Origin: Streptomyces sp. P3
GTDB lineage: Bacteria; Actinomycetota; Actinomycetes; Streptomycetales; Streptomycetaceae
Assembly: GCF_003032475.1 (NCBI RefSeq)
Contig: NZ_CP028369.1
Coordinates: forward strand, 7,192,001 to 7,256,000
Direction of reading: 5' to 3'
Length of the DNA stretch: 64,000 bases
This document shows positions 25,575 through 34,225 of this stretch, piece after piece. Numbering within the stretch: the first letter of the stretch is position 1; every line of letters begins with the position of its first letter. The position numbers and the translations under genes were made by a program. The notes under the pieces are model-generated. The model worked only from the letters and a program-made list of their open reading frames with translations. It had not been told where the DNA came from and did not search any database.

Positions 25575-25586
25575 CCCTAAATAGGG
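25575..25586. promoter_or_regulatory. Palindrome upstream of hsdM (candidate operator)
   Basis: CCCTA and TAGGG flank AA. It lies 64 bp before the hsdM start, in the expected promoter or leader region of the restriction-modification operon, where delayed restriction control would act. There is no direct evidence of binding. Confidence 0.3.
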
Positions 25587-25650
25587 TGATCAGCAGGTTT
25601 TCACGGCCTTCGGGTCGCCACCTTTTGACGAGCAAGGACACCCCCGACTG

Positions 25651-27201
25651 ATGGCAGTGACCCAGCAGGAGATCGAGAACCGGTTGTGGGACGCCGCCGA
25701 CGAGCTGCGTGTGGCGATGCCCGAAGCGCAGTACTCCTCGGTCGTCTTCCCTCTGATGTTCTGGAAGTACCTGTCGGATACCTGGGAGCACACCCACCAG
25801 ACCTTCCTCAAGGAGAACGAGGACCTCGACCTCTCAGCCGAGGAAGCCGACGAGGTCGAGTACAGCAACTACCAGACGTTCAAGATCCCCTTCATCTTCC
25901 CCGGTACCGTCGCCGAGAGCCGCGCCTCTTGGTCATCCATCCTCGCCACCGTCGCCCAGCACGGCCTCGGCCAGCGGGTTCGCGCTTCCCTCCAGGCCAT
26001 CGAGTCGGCCAACCCTGACAAGTTCTCCCGAATTTTCGGGTCCATGACCTGGACCTCCGAAGCGGTGCTTCCAGGGGAGGTGCTGGCGTCGGTCATGCGG
26101 ACGATGAACCGCGTCCCCAAGATGCACGAGGGCAACATGTCCCACGACGTGCTCGGGGGAGCGTACGAATACCTGCTCAAGCGGTTCTCGGACGGGTCCG
26201 GTACCCGCGCTGGCCAGTTCTTCACGCCGCGCGAGGTCGTCGAGCTGATCATCGAACTGCTGGACCCTAAGAACCACGAGTCGGTGTACGACCCGACCTG
26301 CGGGTCAGGCGGCATGCTCATTGCCGCCGCGAACCTACTGAAGGCCCACGGCGGGCGGGGGTACACACTCAGCCTGAACGGGCAAGAGGCGGTAACGGAT
26401 ACCGCAGGTGTGGCCCGCATGAACCTCTTCATGCACAACCTGACCGAGTTCAAGGTCGAGGTCGGCGACACCCTGAGGGACCCGCGCTTTAAGAACCCGG
26501 ACGGGTCCGTCAAGCAATTCGATGTGATTGTCGCCAATCCGCCCTACAGCCTGAAGTGGAAGCCCTGGACCAACGACCCGCGCGCCATCGGAGGGGTCGC
26601 CCCACAGTCGTCGGCGGACTGGGCATTCGTGCAGCACATGATCGCCAGCATGGATCGGAAGAAAGGCCGTGCTGGCGTCGTCCTGCCGCACGGCGTCCTC
26701 TTCCGAGTTGGCCAGGAGGCAGCTATCCGCCGGCGCGTCCTGGACGGTGACCTCCTGGAGGCCGTGATCGGGCTGCCGTCGAACCTCTTTTACAACACGA
26801 CGATCCCGACCTGCATCCTCGTATTCCGCGCCCGCGGCACCAAGACCTCGGAGCGGCAGGGCGGCGTGTTGTTCATCGACGCCTCTACACGGTTTACCAA
26901 AGCCAAGAACCGCCACCTCCTCACTGACGCAGACATCGCCGACATCGTGGCGGCCTACCACTCGGGCTCAGGCGATGTCGGAGAGGCTGGCCTCTCGGCG
27001 CGGTTTGTCTCCATCTCGGAGATCGTGGCGAACGGGTACGACCTCAACATCGGCCGCTACATCAAGCGGGCCGCCGCCGAGCAGGAGGACCTAGGCACCC
27101 TCATCGACGCCTACAACATCGCCCGGGCCGAGCGCCAAAAGACCGAGCAGCGCATGCTCACGGTCCTCTCTGCCGCAGGGATCGAGGGCTTCGATGAGTG
27201 A
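25651..27201 (+). CDS. hsdM: Type I restriction-modification methyltransferase subunit
   Basis: This 516-residue protein is the N6-adenine methylase subunit of the HsdR2M2S1 complex. It transfers methyl from S-adenosylmethionine to the bipartite site chosen by HsdS. An HsdM N-terminal helical domain (about 5-130) is followed by the methylase. Motif I is DPTCGSGGM (about 214-222) and motif IV is NPPYS (about 295), both intact. The ATG start has AAGGA 12 bases upstream. Its last 8 bases overlap the first ATG of hsdS (ATGAGTGA), so the subunits are translationally coupled. Confidence 0.95.
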   Translation: MAVTQQEIENRLWDAADELRVAMPEAQYSSVVFPLMFWKYLSDTWEHTHQTFLKENEDLDLSAEEADEVEYSNYQTFKIPFIFPGTVAESRASWSSILATVAQHGLGQRVRASLQAIESANPDKFSRIFGSMTWTSEAVLPGEVLASVMRTMNRVPKMHEGNMSHDVLGGAYEYLLKRFSDGSGTRAGQFFTPREVVELIIELLDPKNHESVYDPTCGSGGMLIAAANLLKAHGGRGYTLSLNGQEAVTDTAGVARMNLFMHNLTEFKVEVGDTLRDPRFKNPDGSVKQFDVIVANPPYSLKWKPWTNDPRAIGGVAPQSSADWAFVQHMIASMDRKKGRAGVVLPHGVLFRVGQEAAIRRRVLDGDLLEAVIGLPSNLFYNTTIPTCILVFRARGTKTSERQGGVLFIDASTRFTKAKNRHLLTDADIADIVAAYHSGSGDVGEAGLSARFVSISEIVANGYDLNIGRYIKRAAAEQEDLGTLIDAYNIARAERQKTEQRMLTVLSAAGIEGFDE

Positions 27202-27292
27202 CTGGCAGCAGGCCACCTTCGCTGACCTGGAGACTCCTGTGCGGCTCAAGGAAGCCCTTCCGTCGCAGGGATCGAGAGTTTCGATGAGTGAC
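27174..27292 (+). repeat. 29-bp direct repeat at the hsdM/hsdS junction, 90 bp apart
   Basis: Copy 1 (27174-27202) covers the hsdM stop and the first hsdS ATG. Copy 2 (27264-27292) differs at 2 of 29 bases and carries a second in-frame ATG (27284). The offset is exactly 90 bp, or 30 codons, so the frame is kept. It looks like a recombination scar. Confidence 0.8.
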
Positions 27293-28480
27293 GGTTATCC
27301 GCTTCGTCCGCTCGGGGAGGTAATGCGCCTCGACATCCAGCGCACACCGGTGAAGCCTACAACTACCTACCGCCTAGCCGGGGTCCTGAATGCAGGAAAG
27401 GGAGTTGTCGATAAAGGCGAACTTTACGGCGCAGATACCGAGTACGCGGCAATGAATGTGCTGCGCGTTGGCCAGGTCGTGATGCGAAAACTGACGGCAT
27501 GGGAAGGCCCGATCACCGTAGTACCTGCCGAGTTCGACGGATTCGTCGTCAGCAACGAGTTCCCGACGTTCTCGCTTGGCCCCGAATTGATGCCTGACTG
27601 GATGAGGCACGTCTGCCGCTCACCGCGACTTTGGGCGGAAATGAAGAACCGAGTGAGCGGGACGGTTCAACGCCGCAAGCGTCTCAACCCAGAGCAGCTC
27701 TTGCAGATCCAACTCCCGATCCCACCTCGCGAGGTACAAGCGCGGATCGTCGACGTGCTTGATGCGGTGGACGACCAGGTCACTGCACTCGACGTGGAGG
27801 CGGATGCGCTTCGAGACGTTCTTCGCCGCCTTCGCGCTGACTCGATGACCGACAGTTCAGCCGATGAAGTCCGCGCGGACAAGGCATTTAGCATCACGAT
27901 GGGACGCCAGCGCTCACCGCAACGCGCCACCGGCCCGCACATGACTTTCTACCTACGGTCTGCCAACGTCGGCTATGGAACCCTAGACCTCTCCGATGTA
28001 CTTGAGATGGACTTCAACCCGAGCGAGCGTGAGACCTTCGGGCTCCGGTACGGGGACGTCCTCGTTTCTGAGGGGAGCGCGAGCGAGACCGCAGTGGGAA
28101 TGCCAGCCATGTGGCGGGACGAGCTCCCAGCTCCGGTCTGCTTCCAGAACACCCTGCTTCGCTATCGCGCCATCCAAGGCGTCAGCATTCCGGCGTTCGT
28201 CAAGCACTGGTGCCTGTGGGCGTACGAGTCCGGGCAATTCCGTGACGTCGCTGGCGGAACCAACATCAAGCACATCGGGTCCAGGCGGGCGGTCCAGATG
28301 CTAGTGCGTCTCCCGAACGTCGCCGACCAGGAGCGCATCGCGACAGAACTCGACTCGATGAGCGAGGTCGTTGCGGCGACCCGCGCAGAGTCCGCCCGCC
28401 TCCGTGAAGTCCGGGCCGGGCTACTGTCGGGGCTACTGGACGGCAGCATCGACATCGAGTCTGCCAAGTTGGGGGTCTGA
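27194..28480 (+). CDS. hsdS: Type I restriction-modification specificity subunit
   Basis: This 428-residue DNA-recognition subunit has two target-recognition domains separated by conserved helical spacers. The first spacer is near residues 175-215 (LPIPPREVQARIVDVLDAVDDQVTA) and the second is at the C-terminus (LPNVADQERIATELDSMSEVVAA ... LLSGLLDGSIDI). The upstream ATG at 27194 overlaps hsdM. A second ATG at 27284 lies in a repeat of the hsdM/hsdS junction and is followed by a typical HsdS start (YPLRPLGEV). The first 30 residues may therefore be left from an earlier hsdS allele. hsdR follows after 3 bases. Confidence 0.9.
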   Translation: MSDWQQATFADLETPVRLKEALPSQGSRVSMSDGYPLRPLGEVMRLDIQRTPVKPTTTYRLAGVLNAGKGVVDKGELYGADTEYAAMNVLRVGQVVMRKLTAWEGPITVVPAEFDGFVVSNEFPTFSLGPELMPDWMRHVCRSPRLWAEMKNRVSGTVQRRKRLNPEQLLQIQLPIPPREVQARIVDVLDAVDDQVTALDVEADALRDVLRRLRADSMTDSSADEVRADKAFSITMGRQRSPQRATGPHMTFYLRSANVGYGTLDLSDVLEMDFNPSERETFGLRYGDVLVSEGSASETAVGMPAMWRDELPAPVCFQNTLLRYRAIQGVSIPAFVKHWCLWAYESGQFRDVAGGTNIKHIGSRRAVQMLVRLPNVADQERIATELDSMSEVVAATRAESARLREVRAGLLSGLLDGSIDIESAKLGV

Positions 28481-28483
28481 GCA

Positions 28484-31400
28484 GTGGCCAAGGGCATTCG
28501 AGAGCGTGAGTTTCAGAACTCGATGATCCAGTGGTCCCTTCCGATGGGGTGGGGCTTCATAGCGGGCAGGTCGCTGCCGCGTGAGACGACACAAACGGTG
28601 CTCGCTGGCGAGCTGCGGGACGCCATCGTCCGGCTCAACCCTGAGGTGATCGACGGGTTCGACGTGGACGCCGTGGTCGAGGAGATTATCGCTACGGTCA
28701 ACGCCGTCGATGGCGGGCTGGTGCGAGCCAACGAGCAGGTACTGGAACTGCTGCGCGGGCACAAGGAGTTCCGGGGCGCCGACGGCGTGTGGCACGCCTT
28801 GAAGGTCATCGATTTCGAGCACCCGACCACCAACACCCTGGTCGTGTCGGACGAGGTGACCATAACCATCCCCGGCAAGACACCCCGCCGGTTCGATCTC
28901 GTGTACTGGGCCAATGGCCTGCCCCTCGTTGTCGTAGAGGTGAAGTCACCGACCGCTAAGTCCGGGTGGGCCGACGCCGCACGCGAGATCAACGACGTGT
29001 ACGCCACCGAATATCCATGGTTCTTCACCCCCAATGTCTTCGCTGTCGCCTCCGACGGGCTGAAGCTGCGGTTCGGTGCCGCTGGTGCGCCCCTGAACCT
29101 GTGGCAGCCGTTCCGATCCACTGACGACGACGAGAACCTGTCCGGGCAGGCCGACGTGCAGCGCTCCGTCGAGCTGCTGCTCAACCCAGGCACGGTCCTG
29201 GACATGCTCGCCAACTTCACCCTCTTCGACACCTCTGGAGGCGGGCCGGACAAGAAGTACCTGCCCCGCTACCCACAGATGGAGGCCGCCCATCTGATCC
29301 ACAGGCGGGTCCTGGCCGACGGCAAGAAAGGTCTGGTCTGGCACCACCAAGGCAGCGGGAAGACGCTGCTGATGGTGTTCGCAGCTTCGCTGCTACTGGC
29401 TGACACCCGCACCGAGTCGCCCACGATCATCCTGCTCTCGGACCGAACCCAGCTCGTGCGGCAAACCTCCGGGGTATTCACCTCCGCGATGGGAGACGCC
29501 TACTTCCATCAACCTTCCACCAGCAAGGAGTTGCGCTCGCTGCTGGCAGACGATGTGCGCGGCGTCATCTCCACGACCGTCCACAAGTTCGCCGACGCCG
29601 GCAAGAACCTGTCGACCCGCCGCAACATCATCGTGCTGGTCGATGAGGCACACCGCACGCAGTCATCCGAGGAAGAGTCCCTGGCGGGGCAGATGCGCGC
29701 AGCGTTGCCGCACGCGAAGTTCTTCGGCATGACCGGCACACCCGTCAGGAACCTCGCCACCAACACCTTCGCCCTCTTCGGTGAGGAGACCGACCCGAAC
29801 AGGGTGCTGCACCGGTATTCGGTGTCCCGGTCCCTTCAGGACGAGGCAACCGTCCCGGTCATGCTGGACCCACACCCGGTCACCTTCGAGATGAACGACC
29901 GGGCCCTACAGGCCGAGTTCGACCAGTTCGCCGACGAATTCGATCTCGACGACCCCGACCGGGAAACCTTGTCCCGCAAGTTCGGGCGCCTCACCTCAGT
30001 GTTCGCCAACCCCGAACGCATCCACACGGTCTGCCAGGACATCGTGGACCACTACCTGGCCGGCACCTATCGCAACGGCCTCAAGGCGCAGGTCGTCGCC
30101 TACAACCGTGAGCTGGCCGTGGCATACACGGACAAGATCAACGAGCTGCTGGCCGGCTACGAGGCGTCGCAGGTACTCGCCGAGGTCGGCAAGCACGATC
30201 GGATCACCGCAGAGGTGAATATCCACGTCTCGGACGCCAAGACCGAGGAAGCGGCCATGCGGCCCTACCGGCTCTCCGAGGTCGACGAGGAGGACCAGAA
30301 GCGGCGATTCCTCACTCCCGATGACCCACTGTGCTTCCTGGTCGTGACGGCCAAGCTGATGACTGGGTTCGACGCCCCCAACGAGGGCGTCCTCTACCTG
30401 GACAAGCCAATGAAGGCTCACAACCTGTTCCAGACGATCACCCGCCCGAACCGCACCTGGATCTCCCCGGCCGGATTCGTGAAGACCACCGGCGTGGTCG
30501 TGGACTACATCAGCCTGGCCGAAGAAGTCCAGCGTGCCGTCGTCGACCCCACCTCGGAGGGGTCCGCCGGCAAGGGCGGCGGGTTCGTCACCGACCTGAC
30601 CGACCTGGTCGCCGAGTTCCGCACCACCTTCGCCCGCATCGAAGACCTCCTCGCAGATGTGGACGGCCTCGACCTCACGGCACACGGATACGAGTCCGTA
30701 CGTGCCATCAACGGCTTCCTGGACGCCAACCCTGACGCCGCCGAGGTCTTCAGCAAGAACTACCGGCTTCTGGCCCGCCTGTACCCACTCATCACCACGG
30801 ACAAGCGGGTCGCCAAGTACCAGGACGGGTTCGCTCTCTTCGGGTCTGCGTACACGACCCTGTTCAAGAAGTCTTCCGACGAGGAAAGGAAGGAGCGACT
30901 GGGCGAGCTGGGGCCGATGGTCCTGGAGATAATCAACGCCCACGTCCACTCCTTCTCGGTGGCCGCCTCCCAGGAAGAAGCCCTCGTCCTGGATGCCCAG
31001 GGCATCACGATCCTCAAGGAGCTGCTGGCCCTCGTCCGTCCCAAGCCCGACAAGGACGACAGCGAGGACAAGAGGCCGCCGTCTGCGGCGGAGATCCTGG
31101 ACCACATCAAGGCCGCCCTTGAGAAAGGCGTCGAACCGGGGTCCGCGAAGTACACCGCCCTGGCAGAGCGGATCAGGCAACTGCGGGACCGGATCATCCA
31201 GAACGCCCAGGACGCCCTGGAGTTCCTGGCCGAAGCACTCCGGGTCGCCCGTGCCATCGTGAACGCCGAGAAGCACCCAGACGAAGCCGTCGTACTGGAC
31301 GACGACCACGTAGGTGTCCTGTCACGGATCATCCACGACCACGCGCCGCCCGGCCTCACCGTCACGGAGCAAAACCTGGCCGAGGAGATCGACCAGGTGG

Positions 31401-31561
31401 TCAAGCGCACCCTCGCCCAGTCATGGGACAACGCCGAGGCCCGCAACCGCGGCGTCCGCCGTGCAACCGCCGCAGTCTTCCGCCGGTACATGCTGAAGCC
31501 GGTGGGCGAACCGTACGGCTCCACCGTCGCCTACGTTGAAGCCCACTACCTCGTTGACTGA
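28484..31561 (+). CDS. hsdR: Type I restriction-modification endonuclease/translocase subunit
   Basis: This 1025-residue restriction subunit translocates unmethylated DNA with ATP and cuts far from the recognition site. The nuclease core is Asp in RRFDLVYW and E-x-K in VVEVKSPT (about 150). The helicase part has Walker A (GSGKT, about 290) and DEAH (VDEAHRTQ, about 385). MTGTPVRN (motif III) and the later KLMTGFDAP and QTITRPNRTW segments fit the SF2 motor. The C-terminal 250 residues are helical and should bind the methylase core. GTG start 3 bases after hsdS. All catalytic motifs look intact. Confidence 0.95.
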   Translation: MAKGIREREFQNSMIQWSLPMGWGFIAGRSLPRETTQTVLAGELRDAIVRLNPEVIDGFDVDAVVEEIIATVNAVDGGLVRANEQVLELLRGHKEFRGADGVWHALKVIDFEHPTTNTLVVSDEVTITIPGKTPRRFDLVYWANGLPLVVVEVKSPTAKSGWADAAREINDVYATEYPWFFTPNVFAVASDGLKLRFGAAGAPLNLWQPFRSTDDDENLSGQADVQRSVELLLNPGTVLDMLANFTLFDTSGGGPDKKYLPRYPQMEAAHLIHRRVLADGKKGLVWHHQGSGKTLLMVFAASLLLADTRTESPTIILLSDRTQLVRQTSGVFTSAMGDAYFHQPSTSKELRSLLADDVRGVISTTVHKFADAGKNLSTRRNIIVLVDEAHRTQSSEEESLAGQMRAALPHAKFFGMTGTPVRNLATNTFALFGEETDPNRVLHRYSVSRSLQDEATVPVMLDPHPVTFEMNDRALQAEFDQFADEFDLDDPDRETLSRKFGRLTSVFANPERIHTVCQDIVDHYLAGTYRNGLKAQVVAYNRELAVAYTDKINELLAGYEASQVLAEVGKHDRITAEVNIHVSDAKTEEAAMRPYRLSEVDEEDQKRRFLTPDDPLCFLVVTAKLMTGFDAPNEGVLYLDKPMKAHNLFQTITRPNRTWISPAGFVKTTGVVVDYISLAEEVQRAVVDPTSEGSAGKGGGFVTDLTDLVAEFRTTFARIEDLLADVDGLDLTAHGYESVRAINGFLDANPDAAEVFSKNYRLLARLYPLITTDKRVAKYQDGFALFGSAYTTLFKKSSDEERKERLGELGPMVLEIINAHVHSFSVAASQEEALVLDAQGITILKELLALVRPKPDKDDSEDKRPPSAAEILDHIKAALEKGVEPGSAKYTALAERIRQLRDRIIQNAQDALEFLAEALRVARAIVNAEKHPDEAVVLDDDHVGVLSRIIHDHAPPGLTVTEQNLAEEIDQVVKRTLAQSWDNAEARNRGVRRATAAVFRRYMLKPVGEPYGSTVAYVEAHYLVD

Positions 31562-31571
31562 CGAGTGCGTG

Positions 31572-31605
31572 GAGGCCCGGCAACCTGTGACGGTTGCCGG
31601 GCCTC
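31572..31605. terminator. Strong bidirectional stem-loop after hsdR
   Basis: GAGGCCCGGCAACC (31572-31585) and GGTTGCCGGGCCTC (31592-31605) form a perfect 14-bp stem with loop TGTGAC, 10 bp past the hsdR stop and before the convergent nucleotidyltransferase gene. There is no T-run, which is common in Streptomyces. Confidence 0.8.
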
Positions 31606-31678
31606 GTCGCGCTGCTCGGGCCCCGATCTGTCCCCTGAGCGACGCCAATTTTCGTCGTCGTTCCGGCTGGCGGGGATG

Positions 31679-32539
31679 CTACAACGGGGCCAGGGCTGCG
31701 ATGTCGCGCACGGTGATGTGGAGGGCGTGAAGAGGCTGCGTCCGTGTGGGGCGCACGACCTCCAGACTTTGTGCGCCCTCACGAAGCCGGAAGACGAGCT
31801 GGTCGAAGTGGTACCAGCCGAGGTTGATCCACAGGGCGTCGGCGCTGTACTGGTCGCGGCGGTGGTCGAGTGGCTGTCCCTGCACCCATACGGACGGCGG
31901 GGACATGCCGGAGTCCTCCGTATAGCGCACGGCGGCAGCGGCTGCGCGATGCAGTGGGCTGTCCGTCTTCCATCGGCGCCCCAGGGCGGCTACGGCGGCC
32001 GGGTCGGTGGGGTCGGCGGCCGTGAGGGCGATGCGGCTGATCTCGATCGCGCCGGTGTCGAGCAGTTCCACTAGCCGGACGCGTATGGGGAGGGGAATCC
32101 ACCGGTCGAGTCCGTCGAACTGCTCGATCATGGCGTCGCGGGGCGCCCGGCCGGCGTCCGGGGCCGCCTTCATGGCCTGCAGCCGTTCTTCTGCGGTGGC
32201 GCGGGTGTCGCCGCGTTTCCACAGCAGTTGTGGCTCGGAGCCTTCGGGGAGGCGGTCGTTCTGGTTGAACTGGAATTGGAAGCCGCGCTTGCTGCCTTTG
32301 AGCGCGCGCTTCATGCCCGCCATCGGATCCCGCCCGTACATGCGGGCGCCGACGACGTGTTCGGTGAATTCGGCGTCGGTCCGGTGGATCACGGCCACGT
32401 CGAGGTCGCCTGGCTGCAGCGCGCCTCGGGCGTAGGAACCGAAGACATAGACCTCGTCTACGAGGTCGAGGGGGCGACTGCCTGCGTCCAGATTGTCGAG
32501 CATCTTGTGGAGCATCTCCGTTGCCCGTTCACGTTTCAC
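31679..32539 (-). CDS. Nucleotidyltransferase-domain protein
   Basis: This 286-residue protein has a DNA-polymerase-beta-type nucleotidyltransferase core near the N-terminus: VFGSYARGALQPGDLDVAV, with the GSY...G helix turn and the metal-binding D-x-D. The rest (about 75-286) is a large domain I cannot name, ending LHALHITVRDIAALAPL. GTG 32539 is chosen because AAGGGAG lies 5 bases upstream. It could be a nucleotide-second-messenger or AMP-adding enzyme, or a toxin/antitoxin-type transferase; there is no partner gene to decide. It lies between the restriction operon and the conjugative block. Confidence 0.7.
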   Translation of the reverse strand: MKRERATEMLHKMLDNLDAGSRPLDLVDEVYVFGSYARGALQPGDLDVAVIHRTDAEFTEHVVGARMYGRDPMAGMKRALKGSKRGFQFQFNQNDRLPEGSEPQLLWKRGDTRATAEERLQAMKAAPDAGRAPRDAMIEQFDGLDRWIPLPIRVRLVELLDTGAIEISRIALTAADPTDPAAVAALGRRWKTDSPLHRAAAAAVRYTEDSGMSPPSVWVQGQPLDHRRDQYSADALWINLGWYHFDQLVFRLREGAQSLEVVRPTRTQPLHALHITVRDIAALAPL

Positions 32540-32716
32540 TTGGGCTCCCTTGCCGCCCGCGACCACTGCTTGGACCTTAGGGGCCACAAGCCAAGGCGAG
32601 AGCGCTCTGCAGAGTGAATCCACAAGCGCCCCCGCGCTGGTTGCCTATGGCGGGGGCCTCATCGGCATTCAGCGAGAGTAAGCCCCGGTGAAACGGACAG
32701 GCGCGGTACGGTGCGA

Positions 32717-32754
32717 GTGTGGCCCTGCGGCATCCCCCGTCCGCAGGGCCACAC
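32717..32754 (-). terminator. Perfect 14-bp stem-loop after the DUF317 gene
   Basis: GTGTGGCCCTGCGG (32717-32730) pairs with CCGCAGGGCCACAC (32741-32754) around a 10-base loop. On the minus strand it starts 28 bp after the stop at 32782. It marks the end of the minus-strand block that begins with the cytosine methylase group. Confidence 0.78.
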
Positions 32755-32781
32755 AGCTGTTCGCGCGCGTGAGTGTGCTGG

Positions 32782-34158
32782 TCAGCGACTTCGGTTCGCC
32801 TGAGGTCTGGCGACGGTCGTCGCGATGGCCGGTGCGGTAGCGGTGAGACGCGGAGGCTGCCGCTGGACGCTGGGGCTGAACTGCCGCGTGCCGGTGCCGT
32901 GTGCGAGTTCCTCGGCCAGGTCGGCGATCATGGGGGCGGGTGTGTAGGGGGAGGCGTGGATCGTCCAGGTGGGCTGGTCGATGGTGGGGCCGGCCCAGAT
33001 GGTCCAGGTGGCGAGGGGGCTGTTCGGTTGCTGGGCGGCGAAGGCGTCGAATTGGACACCGGCATCCTGGGAGGCGTTCGTCCAGCGGAGCCAGCGTCCG
33101 TCCACGGTGTGTTTCCATCCGGCGTCAGCGAGGGGTCTCGTGGCAGCGGTGACGGTCTTCTCGTCAACGGGGCTCCCCAGGGCGGTGTCCCATCCGTCAC
33201 CGTCGGCGAGGTGGTTCAGCAGTGCCTGGAGGATGGGGGCGGGGGCAGTGCCCGTGGCGGTCAGGTGCCACATGCGGTCGGACACTGGCGTCTCGTACGC
33301 GGCCACGGTCCAGGCGGTTTCGCGGGGGTGGGCTTCGTGGATCCGCTCGATGCGCAGGGTCTGCGATTCGTGGATCGCGTGGGTGGTCTCGTCTGACCAG
33401 GTGCGCCACTTCTCCCATTCGCCGTGTGCGGTGAGGAAGGTGTCGAGGAGGGCGTCGTGGTTGCCGGCATCGGCCAGGTAGGCCGCAACTGTCTCGGGCT
33501 CCGGGCGGGCCGGTTCGGGCTTGGCTGCGGTGAGGGCGAGCGGGGTGCGGGCTTCGGCGGCGGCGCGTTCGGTGTCGGTCAGGGGTGCTGGGCCGGGGCG
33601 CATGTCTGCAGCGTGAACCTTCTCGAAGGCGAGCAGGGCTTGGGCGGGTGAGTCGAAGGTGTCTGCGACTTGCCGCAGGTGGTCCTCGCCGTGGAGGTAG
33701 ACGGATTTGCCGTTGCGGCCGAGGTAGGTGCCGACGGCGACGGTGGTGTGGCCGTCGTGGGCGTGGGCGTGGATGAGGAGCTGGCCGTGGCGGATGTCGT
33801 CATGGATCTTCTGGGCCTCGTTGGAGACCTCTCGGATTTCGCTGCGGGTGCACCAGGGCATCGGGTAGTTGGCCCAGGTCCATTCCTCGTCCATGGCCTC
33901 CTGGAGGCGAGGGGTGATCTCGGCGGTGATGCCTTCGGCGGTCAGGTGCTTGGCTGCGTCCTGGGCCCAGTAGGGCTCCTCGTGGTCGATGCGGACCAGG
34001 ACCAGGACGTTGTCGGCGACGACGGTCCAGTCGGCTGCCTCCAGGCTCAGGTGGGCGATGTGGGCCTGGGTGCCGGTCAGGGCGGCGGTCACGGCGCTGG
34101 GATGGGTGGGGTGGATGTCGAGGTGGACGTGGGCGTCGATGGGGAGTGTGGTGGTCAC
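32782..34158 (-). CDS. DUF317-domain protein
   Basis: The 458-residue product carries DUF317-type repeats found mainly in Streptomyces plasmids and integrative elements (WTIWAGPTIDQPTWTIHASPYTPAPMIADLAEELAHG near the C-terminus). An N-terminal half of about 200 residues (PIDAHVHLDIHPTHPSAV, VLVLVRIDHEEPYW, HAHDGHTTVAVGTYLG) seems to hold diverged copies of a related fold. The molecular function is unknown. GTG 34158 is chosen for its protein-like N-terminus; a GTG at 34209 adds 17 poor-quality residues and neither has a good ribosome site. The tail is Pro/Gln/Arg-rich and probably disordered. Confidence 0.68.
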   Translation of the reverse strand: MTTTLPIDAHVHLDIHPTHPSAVTAALTGTQAHIAHLSLEAADWTVVADNVLVLVRIDHEEPYWAQDAAKHLTAEGITAEITPRLQEAMDEEWTWANYPMPWCTRSEIREVSNEAQKIHDDIRHGQLLIHAHAHDGHTTVAVGTYLGRNGKSVYLHGEDHLRQVADTFDSPAQALLAFEKVHAADMRPGPAPLTDTERAAAEARTPLALTAAKPEPARPEPETVAAYLADAGNHDALLDTFLTAHGEWEKWRTWSDETTHAIHESQTLRIERIHEAHPRETAWTVAAYETPVSDRMWHLTATGTAPAPILQALLNHLADGDGWDTALGSPVDEKTVTAATRPLADAGWKHTVDGRWLRWTNASQDAGVQFDAFAAQQPNSPLATWTIWAGPTIDQPTWTIHASPYTPAPMIADLAEELAHGTGTRQFSPSVQRQPPRLTATAPAIATTVARPQANRSR

Positions 34159-34225
34159 GTTGAGGTGGTCGTCTCTTCTGCCGGTGGCCGGGTCTTCGGG
34201 TCCGGCCACCGGCGTATGCGGGGTG

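Larger units (their letters stand above)
24931..25650. other. 720-bp region upstream of the hsd operon without a convincing gene
   Basis: Reading frames here are short and have poor composition. Two structures stand out: a perfect 10-bp stem-loop (25281-25310) and a palindrome (25575-25586) 65 bp before hsdM. The hsd promoter should lie here, but no box is clear. Confidence 0.55.

Noticed and set aside
31679..32539. Nucleotidyltransferase as a CBASS cyclase
   Set aside because: The GSY...D-x-D core is common to many transferases, and no CBASS effector or Cap gene lies next to it.
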